Assembly (NCBI GenBank): GCA_051004815.1
Contig: JBPCJY010000091.1
Coordinates: forward strand, 1-17,568
Length of the DNA: 17,568 nt
From: JBBQXY01 sp051004815
Lineage (GTDB): Bacteria > Chloroflexota > Ktedonobacteria > Ktedonobacterales > Ktedonobacteraceae
Direction of reading: 5' to 3'
A program made the translations under genes and the position numbers. The notes below the pieces were generated by a model. The model was not told the origin of the DNA. It saw nothing but the letters and a program-made list of their open reading frames with translations, and did no database searches. Positions 7,869 through 14,821 of the stretch are shown piece by piece (the stretch's first letter is position 1; every line of letters begins with the position of its first letter).

Positions 7869-7887
7869 GCAGGCATCGAGCGGCAGG

Positions 7888-8310
7888 TCAAGACTTGAGG
7901 TTAGGCGGGAATTCTTGTAGGAGCCAGGAATTGCCATCGGGATCGCTGAATCCGGCGTACTTCACCTCCTGTATGTCCCAAACCTCGCTTACTTCAAGCC
8001 CCCGTGAAACGAGTGCTTCACGAGACGTGCGTATATCCGCTACCACCAGATGCAGACCCTTGACCGAGCCAGGCTGCATGTCAGTAATGTCACCCATACC
8101 AGTCCCAAAGACGATTGAACAAGCCGATCCGGGCGGCGTGAGCTGGACAACTCTCACCGTGTCGGTAGGTTGAACATCAACCTCTAACGTAAAACCGGCT
8201 TTCTCGACGTAGAAAGTCTTGGCGCGGTCAACATCTGACACTGGTACCGGCACTAGCTCAAGTTTCATAGCAGGTACTACAGGCATGTTCTCTTTGTTGT
8301 TCTCTGTCAT
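7888..8310 (-). CDS. VOC superfamily protein (glyoxalase/bleomycin resistance/dioxygenase fold)
   Basis: This 140-residue protein has the paired beta-alpha-beta-beta-beta layout of the vicinal oxygen chelate superfamily. One half begins at KLELVPVPVSDVDRAKTFYVEKAGF and the other at GLHLVVADIRTSREAL, ending in YAGFSDPDGNSWLLQE, where the glutamate of the last strand is a usual metal ligand. Members range from lactoylglutathione lyases to drug-binding proteins, so the reaction cannot be named. The ATG at 8310 has AAAGGA about ten bases upstream. On the minus strand a TG-extended -10, TATGAT (8355-8350), lies at a suitable distance, though no good -35 was found. The gene seems monocistronic, between the convergent oxidoreductase and the deacetylase upstream of it. 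Confidence 0.88.
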   Translation of the reverse strand: MTENNKENMPVVPAMKLELVPVPVSDVDRAKTFYVEKAGFTLEVDVQPTDTVRVVQLTPPGSACSIVFGTGMGDITDMQPGSVKGLHLVVADIRTSREALVSRGLEVSEVWDIQEVKYAGFSDPDGNSWLLQEFPPNLKS

Positions 8311-8409
8311 TATGATTTTTCCTTTATCTTATCTTAACTTTATTCTCTCATCATAACATGCGTGAGCAGAAAAAACTTCTCGAATCTTGCTTTCTCATGA
8401 GCACGCCGT

Positions 8410-9861
8410 TCATGCGCTCTTGATGTTGAACTGTGGTATGCTGTTCTCGAAGAATTGTAGGTCTGAGCGACCATCGACGCGGACGCGCAAGAGGGCTAGG
8501 GGGCGAAGACTGCTCTGGTAGATGCCGGACGTGCCGGGGTCGGTGGTGGCACCGACATAGCCGTCGGCTGCCAGCATGGTCATGATTTGCTGCTGTAACC
8601 AGAAACTACCGGTTTTGAATGGTGCCCCGGAGGGGTAGCAGAATTGTTGGATGACGGTGCCGAGCTGTTTTTGCAGGACTGCTTGCGAAACCTGTAATTC
8701 TTGCTGAGCCATGATTGGCGAATAGAGGAAGAGGTTGCCGATATCGACATGGTGAATGGTATGTGAGCCAATCTGCATGCCCTGCGCTAACATCGTCCGA
8801 ATCTGTTGCCAGTTCAGATAGCCCGGCCAGTCGGCCTTGCCGGTGATGATATAGAACATGCCACTGAAGCCGTGCGCTTGTAAGATGGGGTAGGCGATAT
8901 GAAATGCATCATCGTAGCCGTCGTCAAAGGTCAGGATGATGGGGCGTGGTGGCAAGGGCCCAGCATAGTACATGGCGTCAAAGAGCTGGTTAAAGGTGAT
9001 GGTGTGATAGCCCTGCAACTTGAGGTAGTCAAGCTGCTGCGTGAACATTTTCACCGTGACGGTCAAGCTTTCGCCGAGTGCCGTGGGCGGCACATTATTT
9101 GAAATATGGTGATACATCAGGATGGGTACCCGCACAAACGTATAGAGCGGCTGTGTGGGTGGTAAAATAGGTGCCTCTAAATCGGCTGGGCCACCATTGA
9201 GGACGAGCCAATGGACAGGTGTTCCGGGACTTTTAGCGGCTACCCTTTGCACAATAAAGGGCAGGTTTTGCAAGACCTGCGTTGGGTGAATGTCCTCCGG
9301 TGGTACCCGTGATTGTGAAAGTACTGCTTGTTTAGGCGCGAGGATCAGCGAGACAGGTACGGTCAGCACCTGCTTGTACTCGATCATCGTCTCAGGGTTC
9401 ACCCAGATGGGCAACCAGGAGACGGAGCCGAGTACAAACCGTTGCAGCGTATAATCCTGATAACGTTTTTCCCAGTACGCGATGAAAGCTGCTTCACCGG
9501 GCCAGACCGCTTGTACCTGTGGATGGAGCAGCGACCACATTGTGGAGTACTGGTGCTTGAGCAGCGCAGCCATATATTGCTGGGCGGCTGCCTCTGTTCC
9601 CGCCTGAAACTCCAATGGCACCAAATTAGCGGCGTTGGTCGCGTGTGCCTTTTTGATGGTATGTATGTGTGTAACGGTATGTGTATGGGTAAATTGGGAC
9701 AATAAGCCAGGAGCATTCCATAACCCAGCCGCCAGGCCAAGCAGAAGACAGATCGTTGGTATAATCACCAGCGGCCATGGTCGCCTTTCGGGAGCCATTG
9801 GCGGTCGCGGAGACCGCAAAGGCGTGGGAGAGGCTATACTCCTGTTTCTGACTGTGCTCAC
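8410..9861 (-). CDS. Membrane-anchored NodB-type polysaccharide deacetylase
   Basis: This 483-residue protein starts with a basic, Pro-rich segment, then one hydrophobic anchor at about 30-50, so the rest should lie outside the membrane. Residues about 80-230 form a domain with NTF2-like flavour that I do not recognise firmly. From about 245 (VPILMYHHIS) to 475 is a NodB carbohydrate esterase domain: TFDDGYDD at 311-318 gives the catalytic and metal Asp pair (D313/D314), GSHTIHH at 365-371 gives the metal histidines H367 and H371, and CYPSG follows at 408-412. It probably removes N- or O-acetyl groups from a surface polysaccharide or peptidoglycan. The GTG start at 9861 has AAGGG ten bases before it; the later ATG at 9798 has no ribosome site. 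An unusual His/Thr run follows the anchor (residues 58-68). Confidence 0.9.
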   Translation of the reverse strand: MSTVRNRSIASPTPLRSPRPPMAPERRPWPLVIIPTICLLLGLAAGLWNAPGLLSQFTHTHTVTHIHTIKKAHATNAANLVPLEFQAGTEAAAQQYMAALLKHQYSTMWSLLHPQVQAVWPGEAAFIAYWEKRYQDYTLQRFVLGSVSWLPIWVNPETMIEYKQVLTVPVSLILAPKQAVLSQSRVPPEDIHPTQVLQNLPFIVQRVAAKSPGTPVHWLVLNGGPADLEAPILPPTQPLYTFVRVPILMYHHISNNVPPTALGESLTVTVKMFTQQLDYLKLQGYHTITFNQLFDAMYYAGPLPPRPIILTFDDGYDDAFHIAYPILQAHGFSGMFYIITGKADWPGYLNWQQIRTMLAQGMQIGSHTIHHVDIGNLFLYSPIMAQQELQVSQAVLQKQLGTVIQQFCYPSGAPFKTGSFWLQQQIMTMLAADGYVGATTDPGTSGIYQSSLRPLALLRVRVDGRSDLQFFENSIPQFNIKSA

Positions 9862-10055
9862 TGTTTATCTACCCTTGCTTGCTATCATTCTCTTTGCAGC
9901 ATATTCCATCCATGTCTACATATATAAGCATGTATCTATGTACGTTAGATAAAACAGAAAATGGGATAGGAATTGGGGGAGCTTATTTCAGCCCTTTTTG
10001 CTCTAACGTCAGCAAGAGATCAAGCGGATAAATCAAATGGGAAGAGAGAGTGAAC

Positions 10056-10091
10056 ACAGAGTAGGTACACATTGCTGTGTACTTACTCTGT
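10056..10091. terminator. 16-bp hairpin downstream of dihydrolipoyl dehydrogenase
   Basis: ACAGAGTAGGTACACA (10056-10071) and TGTGTACTTACTCTGT (10076-10091) pair over 16 positions with a single G-T pair and a TTGC loop. It begins 18 bases after the lpdA stop on the minus strand. There is no T-run, so it is an atypical terminator or a 3' stabilising hairpin. Confidence 0.55.
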
Positions 10092-10108
10092 TCGTGACAA
10101 CCACCACA

Positions 10109-11536
10109 TTATCTTGTTCGTGCCAATTGTTGCTTGGGTGGAATGTGGATGGGACGACCTTGCACGGCCAGGACGGCTTCGCGCAGACCCTCGCTGAGGG
10201 TGGGATGCGGGTGAATGGTCTCGGAAATTTCATCGACGGTGAGTTCACCACGCATAGCTACTGAGAATTCGCTAATCAGGTTGGTGGCGTCGGGGCCGAT
10301 GATATGCGCTCCCAGGATTTCGCCGTACTTGCCCATGATGACCTTGGTGAAGCCTTCGGTTTGGTCGGTAGCAACGGCCTTGCCGATGGCCGTCCAGGGG
10401 AAGCGTTCCACGCGAGCCTCTGGATATTTTTCTTTGGCCTGCGCCTCCGTCAGTCCGACGAAGGCTATTTCAGGGAAGGTGTAGATGGGGTTAGGAATGA
10501 CGTTGTAGTCCATGAGCGCGTTGTGGCCAGTGGCGTTGTCGGAGGCAATCTCGCCCTCCATTGAGGCAACGTGGGCCAGGCCAGCACCGTGGATCAGATC
10601 GCCGATGGCATAGATGCCGGGCAGGTTGGTCTCCATCTTCTCGTTGACACGAACACGACCACGGTCGTTATCAAGTCCCTGCTCCATCAGTTGTTCCAGG
10701 CCGCTGGTATTGGCTTTGCGACTGACGGCGATCAACACGTATTCGCTACTGTAAGTCTGCTCGCCCTTGTCGGAACTGGCTACTACCTTCTTCATGTCGC
10801 CATCGTCGGAGATAGATTCAACTTTTGCATTGGTGACGATGTTGATGCCGCGTTTGCTGAGGATGCGTACAAGTAACTTGCGCACCTCCTCATCGACGGG
10901 TGCCAGGATATTGGGCAGCATTTCGACGATGGTTACTTTTGCGCCCAGTGCATCGAACATACAGGCCAGTTCGATACCGATTACGCCGCCGCCAACACAG
11001 ACGATGCTTTCCGGTGTCTTGGGCAGATTCCAGCAAGTATCGCTATTCATCACATTGCGCCCATCGACGCCGGGGAAGGGCGGGATGAGCGGGACGGAAC
11101 CGGTGGCGAGAATGATCTTGTCCGCGCTGAACTGCTCTTTTGAGCCATCGCTCTTTGTCACTGTGACGTTGCGCGAGGCATCGACCGTTCCCAGGCCATC
11201 AAAGACATCAACTTTGTTGCCTTTCATGAGCACGCTCACGCCGCCGACCATGCGCTTCACCACTTTATCTTTGAAGACGACGGCCTGGCGCATATCGAAG
11301 GTGGGCGGCTGTGGTAAGGTGATACCGAGTTCGCCCAGCGACTCCATATTATGCATGACCTCGGCAATATGCAGCATGGCCTTGGAGGGGATGCAGCCGA
11401 CGTTGAGGCAGGTGCCGCCGAGGTACTGTTTCTCGACGATGGCAACCTTGGCCCCTAGTTGCGCGGCTCGAATGGCGGCAACGTAGCCACCGGGACCCGC
11501 GCCAATAATCGCGACATCGTAATGTGTACTTGCCAT
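10109..11536 (-). CDS. lpdA: Dihydrolipoyl dehydrogenase (E3)
   Basis: This 475-residue protein re-oxidises dihydrolipoyl groups of 2-oxoacid dehydrogenase, acetoin dehydrogenase or glycine cleavage complexes, reducing NAD+. In order: the FAD site IGAGPGGYVAAIRAA (11-25), the redox disulfide GGTCLNVGCIPS (C43/C48), the NAD site VGGGVIGIELA, the second FAD contact YAIGDLIHG, and the C-terminal active site HPHPTLSE (H444 and E449), which acts from the partner subunit of the dimer. Length and motifs are complete. The start ATG lies one base after the stop of the zinc dehydrogenase gene (TAA-A-ATG), with AGGAG inside the end of that gene, so the two are translated together. No E1 or E2 subunit gene is in the window, so the complex it serves is unknown. 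Confidence 0.95.
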   Translation of the reverse strand: MASTHYDVAIIGAGPGGYVAAIRAAQLGAKVAIVEKQYLGGTCLNVGCIPSKAMLHIAEVMHNMESLGELGITLPQPPTFDMRQAVVFKDKVVKRMVGGVSVLMKGNKVDVFDGLGTVDASRNVTVTKSDGSKEQFSADKIILATGSVPLIPPFPGVDGRNVMNSDTCWNLPKTPESIVCVGGGVIGIELACMFDALGAKVTIVEMLPNILAPVDEEVRKLLVRILSKRGINIVTNAKVESISDDGDMKKVVASSDKGEQTYSSEYVLIAVSRKANTSGLEQLMEQGLDNDRGRVRVNEKMETNLPGIYAIGDLIHGAGLAHVASMEGEIASDNATGHNALMDYNVIPNPIYTFPEIAFVGLTEAQAKEKYPEARVERFPWTAIGKAVATDQTEGFTKVIMGKYGEILGAHIIGPDATNLISEFSVAMRGELTVDEISETIHPHPTLSEGLREAVLAVQGRPIHIPPKQQLARTR

Positions 11537-11537
11537 T

Positions 11538-12611
11538 TTATTGTTCTCCTGCTATTTGAAAATAGACCTTTAAAGCGGCGCGTTGCTGCATCAGCGCGAC
11601 CCCCTCGGCAAACTGTGCCAGGGGGAGACGATGGCTGATCAGATTGGCAACGCGCACTTTTCGGCTGGTGAGTAGATCGAGAGCTATCCGTAATTCTTCT
11701 GGTGAGGAAGAATAGGTACTGCTAATACTGAGTTCTTGCTGGTACAGTGCTTCCAGGTTTATGGGAGCCGTGCCTGCATGGGCCGCGAAGATATTGACAC
11801 TACCGCCCTTACGTACAGCAGCCAACGCTTGCAGAAATGGGCGCGTGCCAGCAGCAGTAATGATGGCGGCATCCGCACCACGATTTTCGGTAAGGGGTGC
11901 CAGGATGTGGCGCAATCCTTGCTCGTCGGATGGGGCTAAGAAAGCCTCGTCCGCACCGAGCGAACGTGCCAACGCGAGGCGTTCGGGCAGCATGTCTACA
12001 CCATAAACGCGCACACTATTCTCTCCATTCGTCCCGTTCGCGCTATCTGCTGACTCTCCACCGATGGCTTTGACGGCCTGTAGCATCAGCAAGCCAATGG
12101 AACCCAGACCCATCACGACAACACTATCACCGGGCAGCAAAGGTGTGCGGCGTACAGCCCGCACGCAGCATGCGAGCGGCTCCACAAAGGAGCCTTCCTC
12201 GGCTGTGAGCGCAGCGGGAAGGGGGAGGGTAGTATGGAGTACATGCTCTGCTGGCACACGAATATATTCAGCGAAGCCGCATGGGTCGATGTTCGAGCTT
12301 TTGAAAGCGGCGCACATGGAATAATTGCCGTGGCGGCAGTAATGACAGGTACCACATGGCACATGATGCGCAACGACTACCCGTTGACCGACCGCGAAAT
12401 TGGACACAGCGTCTCCACACTCAATTATGGTGCCAGTCAACTCATGCCCCAGTATGACCGGGGGAGCGGCTTTTTGCACGATTTTGATGATGTCAGAACC
12501 ACATAGCCCACAGCCATGCACTTTAACCAGCAATTCATAGTCGGTAATGGCTGGAATTGACCTGTTTTCTACGCGAATATTGTCATAAGAGTAGTAGGTT
12601 ATTGCGTTCAC
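11538..12611 (-). CDS. Zinc-dependent medium-chain alcohol/polyol dehydrogenase
   Basis: This 357-residue cytoplasmic NAD(P)-dependent MDR dehydrogenase belongs to the sorbitol/threonine/butanediol group. GCGLCGSD gives catalytic zinc ligand C37, GHE gives H56/E57, and EP at 144-145 is the usual fourth position. C86, C89, C92 and C100 form the structural zinc site. GLGSIG at 168-173 is the cofactor loop. A Ser/Asn/Gly-rich stretch at about 184-199 interrupts the cofactor domain just after the first helix and before RVYGVDMLPERL; homologues normally run straight through. The start is GTG 12611 (only AAGGA about 16 bases upstream, a weak site). It is first in a two-gene operon with lpdA, one base apart. 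Substrate cannot be read from sequence; 2,3-butanediol/acetoin is one idea, given the E3 partner. Confidence 0.92.
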   Translation of the reverse strand: MNAITYYSYDNIRVENRSIPAITDYELLVKVHGCGLCGSDIIKIVQKAAPPVILGHELTGTIIECGDAVSNFAVGQRVVVAHHVPCGTCHYCRHGNYSMCAAFKSSNIDPCGFAEYIRVPAEHVLHTTLPLPAALTAEEGSFVEPLACCVRAVRRTPLLPGDSVVVMGLGSIGLLMLQAVKAIGGESADSANGTNGENSVRVYGVDMLPERLALARSLGADEAFLAPSDEQGLRHILAPLTENRGADAAIITAAGTRPFLQALAAVRKGGSVNIFAAHAGTAPINLEALYQQELSISSTYSSSPEELRIALDLLTSRKVRVANLISHRLPLAQFAEGVALMQQRAALKVYFQIAGEQ

Positions 12612-12651
12612 GAGTGTTCTTATTCGTTCCTTTTGCTGTTTTGCCCTAGTC

Positions 12652-12660
12652 AGTATAGCA
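12652..12660 (-). promoter_or_regulatory. Extended -10 element of the dehydrogenase-lpdA operon
   Basis: On the minus strand TGCTATACT: a TG-extended -10 with TATACT at 12657-12652, about 40 bases before the GTG start. No convincing -35 is present, which is usual for extended -10 promoters. Confidence 0.45.
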
Positions 12661-12973
12661 CTTTTTGGGTGATGTCTGTGCTGCCCTTGAGCGACAGCGT
12701 CGCTTCGCTGCCTCTCATAAAAATTACCTACCCAAAAACATAACTTGCAACGTCTATCTAGCGTATATCAGATGAGGCTGTTGAGAGGTTAGATGCCAGA
12801 GGAAGGCAAGCATCGGTGGCCTATTCTTACTACTCTTTCATTTCACAGAGACGAATCAGTAACATGGAACGTATGTATAAGTGAAGGCAGTATAAAGCAG
12901 CCTCATATAACATATATCTTCTTTTCTATGTTTTAACGATGAAACACTTTGGCATGGGTATATATACGGTCTA

Positions 12974-13005
12974 GGGGATGCCGGGTGTATGGGTGGAAGG
13001 GGGGG
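12974..13005 (+). promoter_or_regulatory. G-quadruplex-capable tract upstream of the small peptide gene
   Basis: Four G-runs (12974-12977, 12983-12985, 12991-12993, 12999-13005) are separated by three loops of exactly five bases each (ATGCC, TGTAT, TGGAA). The tract is on the coding strand, 39 bases before the ATG at 13045, so it may lie in the 5' leader. The function is unproved. Confidence 0.5.
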
Positions 13006-13044
13006 TGGCTCTACATGTTTGTATTGAATAGGAGTAAAAACATT

Positions 13045-13263
13045 ATGGCAACAACCGGAGAATTACGCGCAATCGTTCAGGAGTTGCATCTGGTTGATGT
13101 TGGAGATGCAGCTAGCTATCTGGGGGAAGAAGTTATCGTGGTGGAGGAATCACCCGCGCTCGTACAGCCTGCTTTTGTACTGGTTACAGAGTCGGCGTTT
13201 GTGCCTGAGTTCGTTCAACTTACTACGTGTGACTGTACTTCGTGTGATTTAGTGCATGCTTGA
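13045..13263 (+). CDS. Small acidic peptide with Thr/Cys/Ser-rich tail, candidate RiPP precursor
   Basis: This 72-residue protein matches nothing I recognise. It is very acidic (twelve Asp/Glu and one Arg, no Lys). Its first 59 residues have no Cys, and it ends TTCDCTSCDLVHA, which packs all three cysteines (62, 64, 67) with four Thr/Ser. An acidic leader with a short Cys/Ser/Thr C-terminal core is how many ribosomal peptide natural product precursors (thiopeptide, lanthipeptide, azol(in)e types) look. Two related segments, VEESPALVQPAF and VTESAFVPEF, sit back to back at 33-56. The ATG is supported by AGGAG about ten bases upstream (13030-13035), and a terminator follows 73 bases after the stop, giving a single-gene unit. 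No modification enzyme or transporter is in the window, so a metal-binding or signalling microprotein remains possible. Confidence 0.65.
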   Translation: MATTGELRAIVQELHLVDVGDAASYLGEEVIVVEESPALVQPAFVLVTESAFVPEFVQLTTCDCTSCDLVHA

Positions 13264-13336
13264 ATATTGCACATCGCCTTGCAAAAGGTAGATGTTTCCA
13301 ACATAATATAACTGGCTTAACAAGCTGATATGGCTG

Positions 13337-13362
13337 TGGCACCCTTTGTAGGGTGCCATTTT
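13337..13362 (+). terminator. Terminator between the small peptide gene and the convergent phosphoesterase gene
   Basis: TGGCACCCT (13337-13345), loop TTGT, AGGGTGCCA (13350-13358), then TTTT (13359-13362). It is best as the terminator of the plus-strand peptide gene; the stem could serve the minus-strand gene as well. Confidence 0.8.
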
Positions 13363-13364
13363 AG

Positions 13365-14075
13365 CTAATAGCGAGCCTCGGTCAGTACCTTGATTCGTTT
13401 CTCCGGATTGGGCATCCCACAGGCTTTGATCTGCTTCACCACGGCTTTTACATCGTAGGTCACGCGCCGAATCTCGGCTTCCCAACTGCTATTGTGCCAG
13501 GAAAGGATGCCATAGGCGGCACGCAAGTCTTCATCGCGTGGCACACCACAACTGGCAACATCGGCCAGCAAGAGGTGTCGCCAGCGACGCGTATAGGCGA
13601 TGTGGAGATGACCAAAGGCCATGGCTCCCACGTCGGGTGATAGACTGCCCAGTAAGTGCTCTAACTCACTATCGGGTGCATTGGGGAAAATGGCATCTTC
13701 CAGGTTCAGCGGGTTCGCGTGAACAACGTAGAGGTCGCTGCCCTCCGGGTTCTCAACGAGATGGGAGGTAGGCAGATTCGCCAGGTAGCCAATCCCCTCG
13801 GGTCCAATCTGTTCTCGTGTCCAGGAGACGGTTGTGCGCTTCTTGAGTCCCTTTTCTGGAGCCTCACTCACAACTTCCGCGTCCACATTGCCCTGGATAA
13901 CCGGGCAGTTCAACCCTCGCACAATATCCAGCACCTGAGATGGACATGGGCCATTCAAGCACAGGTCGCCCGCGATAACCGTGTGTTCTACAGGTACCTG
14001 TTGTGAAAGGTCCTCCAGCACAGCTTCCAGGGCTAATTGATTGCCATGGATGTCCGAAATAACCGCAACTCGCAT
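13365..14075 (-). CDS. Calcineurin-like metallophosphoesterase (236 residues)
   Basis: A cytoplasmic two-metal phosphoesterase with the full motif set: SDIHGN at 7-12 (D8, H10), GDL (D37), QGNVD (N63), VHAN (H119) and FGHLH (H156, H158), which bind the metal pair and phosphate. Related proteins act on nucleotides, dinucleotides or phosphoproteins, and the substrate is not readable here. I place the start at ATG 14075, giving MRVAVISDIHGN, as in the family, with AAGGA ten bases upstream. The frame stays open to 14198, but that extension crosses the promoter at 14136-14165 and is not protein-like. It diverges from the toxin-antitoxin pair and is convergent with the small peptide gene. A second, shorter phosphoesterase lies beyond the toxin. 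Confidence 0.88.
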   Translation of the reverse strand: MRVAVISDIHGNQLALEAVLEDLSQQVPVEHTVIAGDLCLNGPCPSQVLDIVRGLNCPVIQGNVDAEVVSEAPEKGLKKRTTVSWTREQIGPEGIGYLANLPTSHLVENPEGSDLYVVHANPLNLEDAIFPNAPDSELEHLLGSLSPDVGAMAFGHLHIAYTRRWRHLLLADVASCGVPRDEDLRAAYGILSWHNSSWEAEIRRVTYDVKAVVKQIKACGMPNPEKRIKVLTEARY

Positions 14076-14135
14076 ATGATTATGATTCCTTGCAAAGAGA
14101 TAAACGCAGAAAGAGAAAATAAATTTGCTCTGTGC

Positions 14136-14165
14136 ATTATAGCTTCTCGCAACGGTGGGTGGCAA
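14136..14165 (-). promoter_or_regulatory. Sigma70-type promoter of the 236-residue phosphoesterase
   Basis: On the minus strand TTGCCA (14165-14160), 18 bases, then a perfect TATAAT (14141-14136), about 60 bases before the ATG at 14075. It rules out the longer upstream reading of the frame. Confidence 0.6.
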
Positions 14166-14243
14166 CTTTTTATTGTGTTGGTTGAAGTTAATGTACATTA
14201 AATGGTGCGGTTTGCCTGATATTATCCAGGCCGAAAAATGTCA

Positions 14244-14272
14244 TTACGGAGCAAATCGTGTTATGGTATACT
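14244..14272 (+). promoter_or_regulatory. Promoter of the RelE/ParE-type toxin-antitoxin operon
   Basis: TTACGG (14244-14249), 17 bases ending in TGG, TATACT (14267-14272). The TG extension compensates for a poor -35. The ATG of the antitoxin is 37 bases downstream of the -10. Confidence 0.5.
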
Positions 14273-14308
14273 TACATAAACGAGCATGAGAGCAAGAGGG
14301 TAAATACT

Positions 14309-14530
14309 ATGACCGAGCAGCTAAGACATGCAATTGAAGCTATGCAGAGGCTACCCGCTGAGGCACAGAATGCAATAGCGGCACGCATCTTGGAAGAAAT
14401 TGAAGAGCAGGAATGGGATGCAATTGTGAGCAAGCCCCACGTACAAGCACGCCTGCGTACACTTGCCAGGCAAGCCTTAGAAGAGGACAAGGCAGGAAAA
14501 ACCGAAGACGGCGGCTTTGACTGCTTGTGA
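14309..14530 (+). CDS. Antitoxin of a RelE/ParE-type toxin-antitoxin pair (predicted)
   Basis: A 73-residue, strongly helical, charged protein (EQLRHAIEAMQRLPAEAQNAIAARILEEIEEQEWD) with a Gly/Asp-rich tail (KTEDGGFDCL). I see no clear ribbon-helix-helix or helix-turn-helix. The assignment rests on size, composition and its position directly before a toxin-like gene whose GTG overlaps this stop codon by four bases (GTGA). It probably wraps and neutralises the toxin. The start ATG 14309 has GAGGG eight bases upstream. The in-frame extension to 14258 is rejected because it would begin in the promoter. Confidence 0.75.
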   Translation: MTEQLRHAIEAMQRLPAEAQNAIAARILEEIEEQEWDAIVSKPHVQARLRTLARQALEEDKAGKTEDGGFDCL

Positions 14531-14784
14531 GAAATAAACGAACGAAGCAGTTTCACAAGCTGTTTGCACAACTCCCCCGTCAGGTACAAGAGCAAGCTGT
14601 CACCACTTACCAATTGTTTAGAGCAAACCCCCACCATCCTAGCTTACACTTTAAGCGCATTGACCCCCAAGAACCAATCTACTCTGTCCGTGTCGGCAGA
14701 AACTATCGCGCTGTGGGATTGTGGGAAGGAGATACAATCTCATGGTATTGGATTGGCAGTCATGAGGATTATAACAACTTATAA
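14527..14784 (+). CDS. RelE/ParE superfamily toxin
   Basis: This 85-residue protein has the small basic fold features of the RelE/ParE/HigB group: an N-terminal helix pair (TKQFHKLFAQLPRQVQEQAVTTYQLFRANPHHPSLHFKRI), then strands SVRVGRNYRAVGLWEGDTISWYWIGSHEDYNNL, where the RVGRNYRAVG and WYWIGSHEDY segments are typical. RelE-like members cleave mRNA on the ribosome and ParE-like members poison gyrase; I cannot choose between them from sequence. The GTG start overlaps the antitoxin stop (GTGA) and has no strong ribosome site, so translation is coupled. The phosphoesterase gene follows 37 bases later and may share the transcript. Confidence 0.85.
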   Translation: MRNKRTKQFHKLFAQLPRQVQEQAVTTYQLFRANPHHPSLHFKRIDPQEPIYSVRVGRNYRAVGLWEGDTISWYWIGSHEDYNNL

Positions 14785-14821
14785 CCCTTGCATGTGCTTC
14801 ATCCTTTGAAAGAGACAAACA

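Larger units (their letters stand above)
12612..13044. other. 433-base gap upstream of the small acidic peptide gene
   Basis: It contains the promoter element of the dehydrogenase operon (12652-12660), a 6-bp hairpin AGCGAC/GTCGCT (12690-12704), a 9-base inverted repeat TTTTTGGGT/ACCCAAAAA (12662-12670 and 12730-12738), and an AT-rich stretch at about 12900-12966. It ends in a G-run tract (12974-13005). A 47-codon open frame at 12793-12936 has no recognisable content and is not called. Confidence 0.5.

Noticed and set aside
10767..11486. A 239-codon plus-strand frame inside lpdA
   Set aside because: It is the shadow of a complete dihydrolipoyl dehydrogenase; Ser/Thr/Pro-rich composition is typical of antisense reading.
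12690..12704. Short AGCGAC/GTCGCT hairpin as a terminator
   Set aside because: Only six base pairs with no T-run, and it lies upstream rather than downstream of the dehydrogenase operon.
12793..12936. A 47-codon frame (MPEEGKHRW...) in the gap before the peptide gene
   Set aside because: GAGAGG lies before the ATG but only four bases away, the peptide has no recognisable features, and it ends in AT-rich DNA; too weak to call.
14076..14198. N-terminal extension of the 236-residue phosphoesterase
   Set aside because: It crosses a TTGCCA-N18-TATAAT promoter, and the family start MRVAVISDIHGN with its ribosome site is at 14075.
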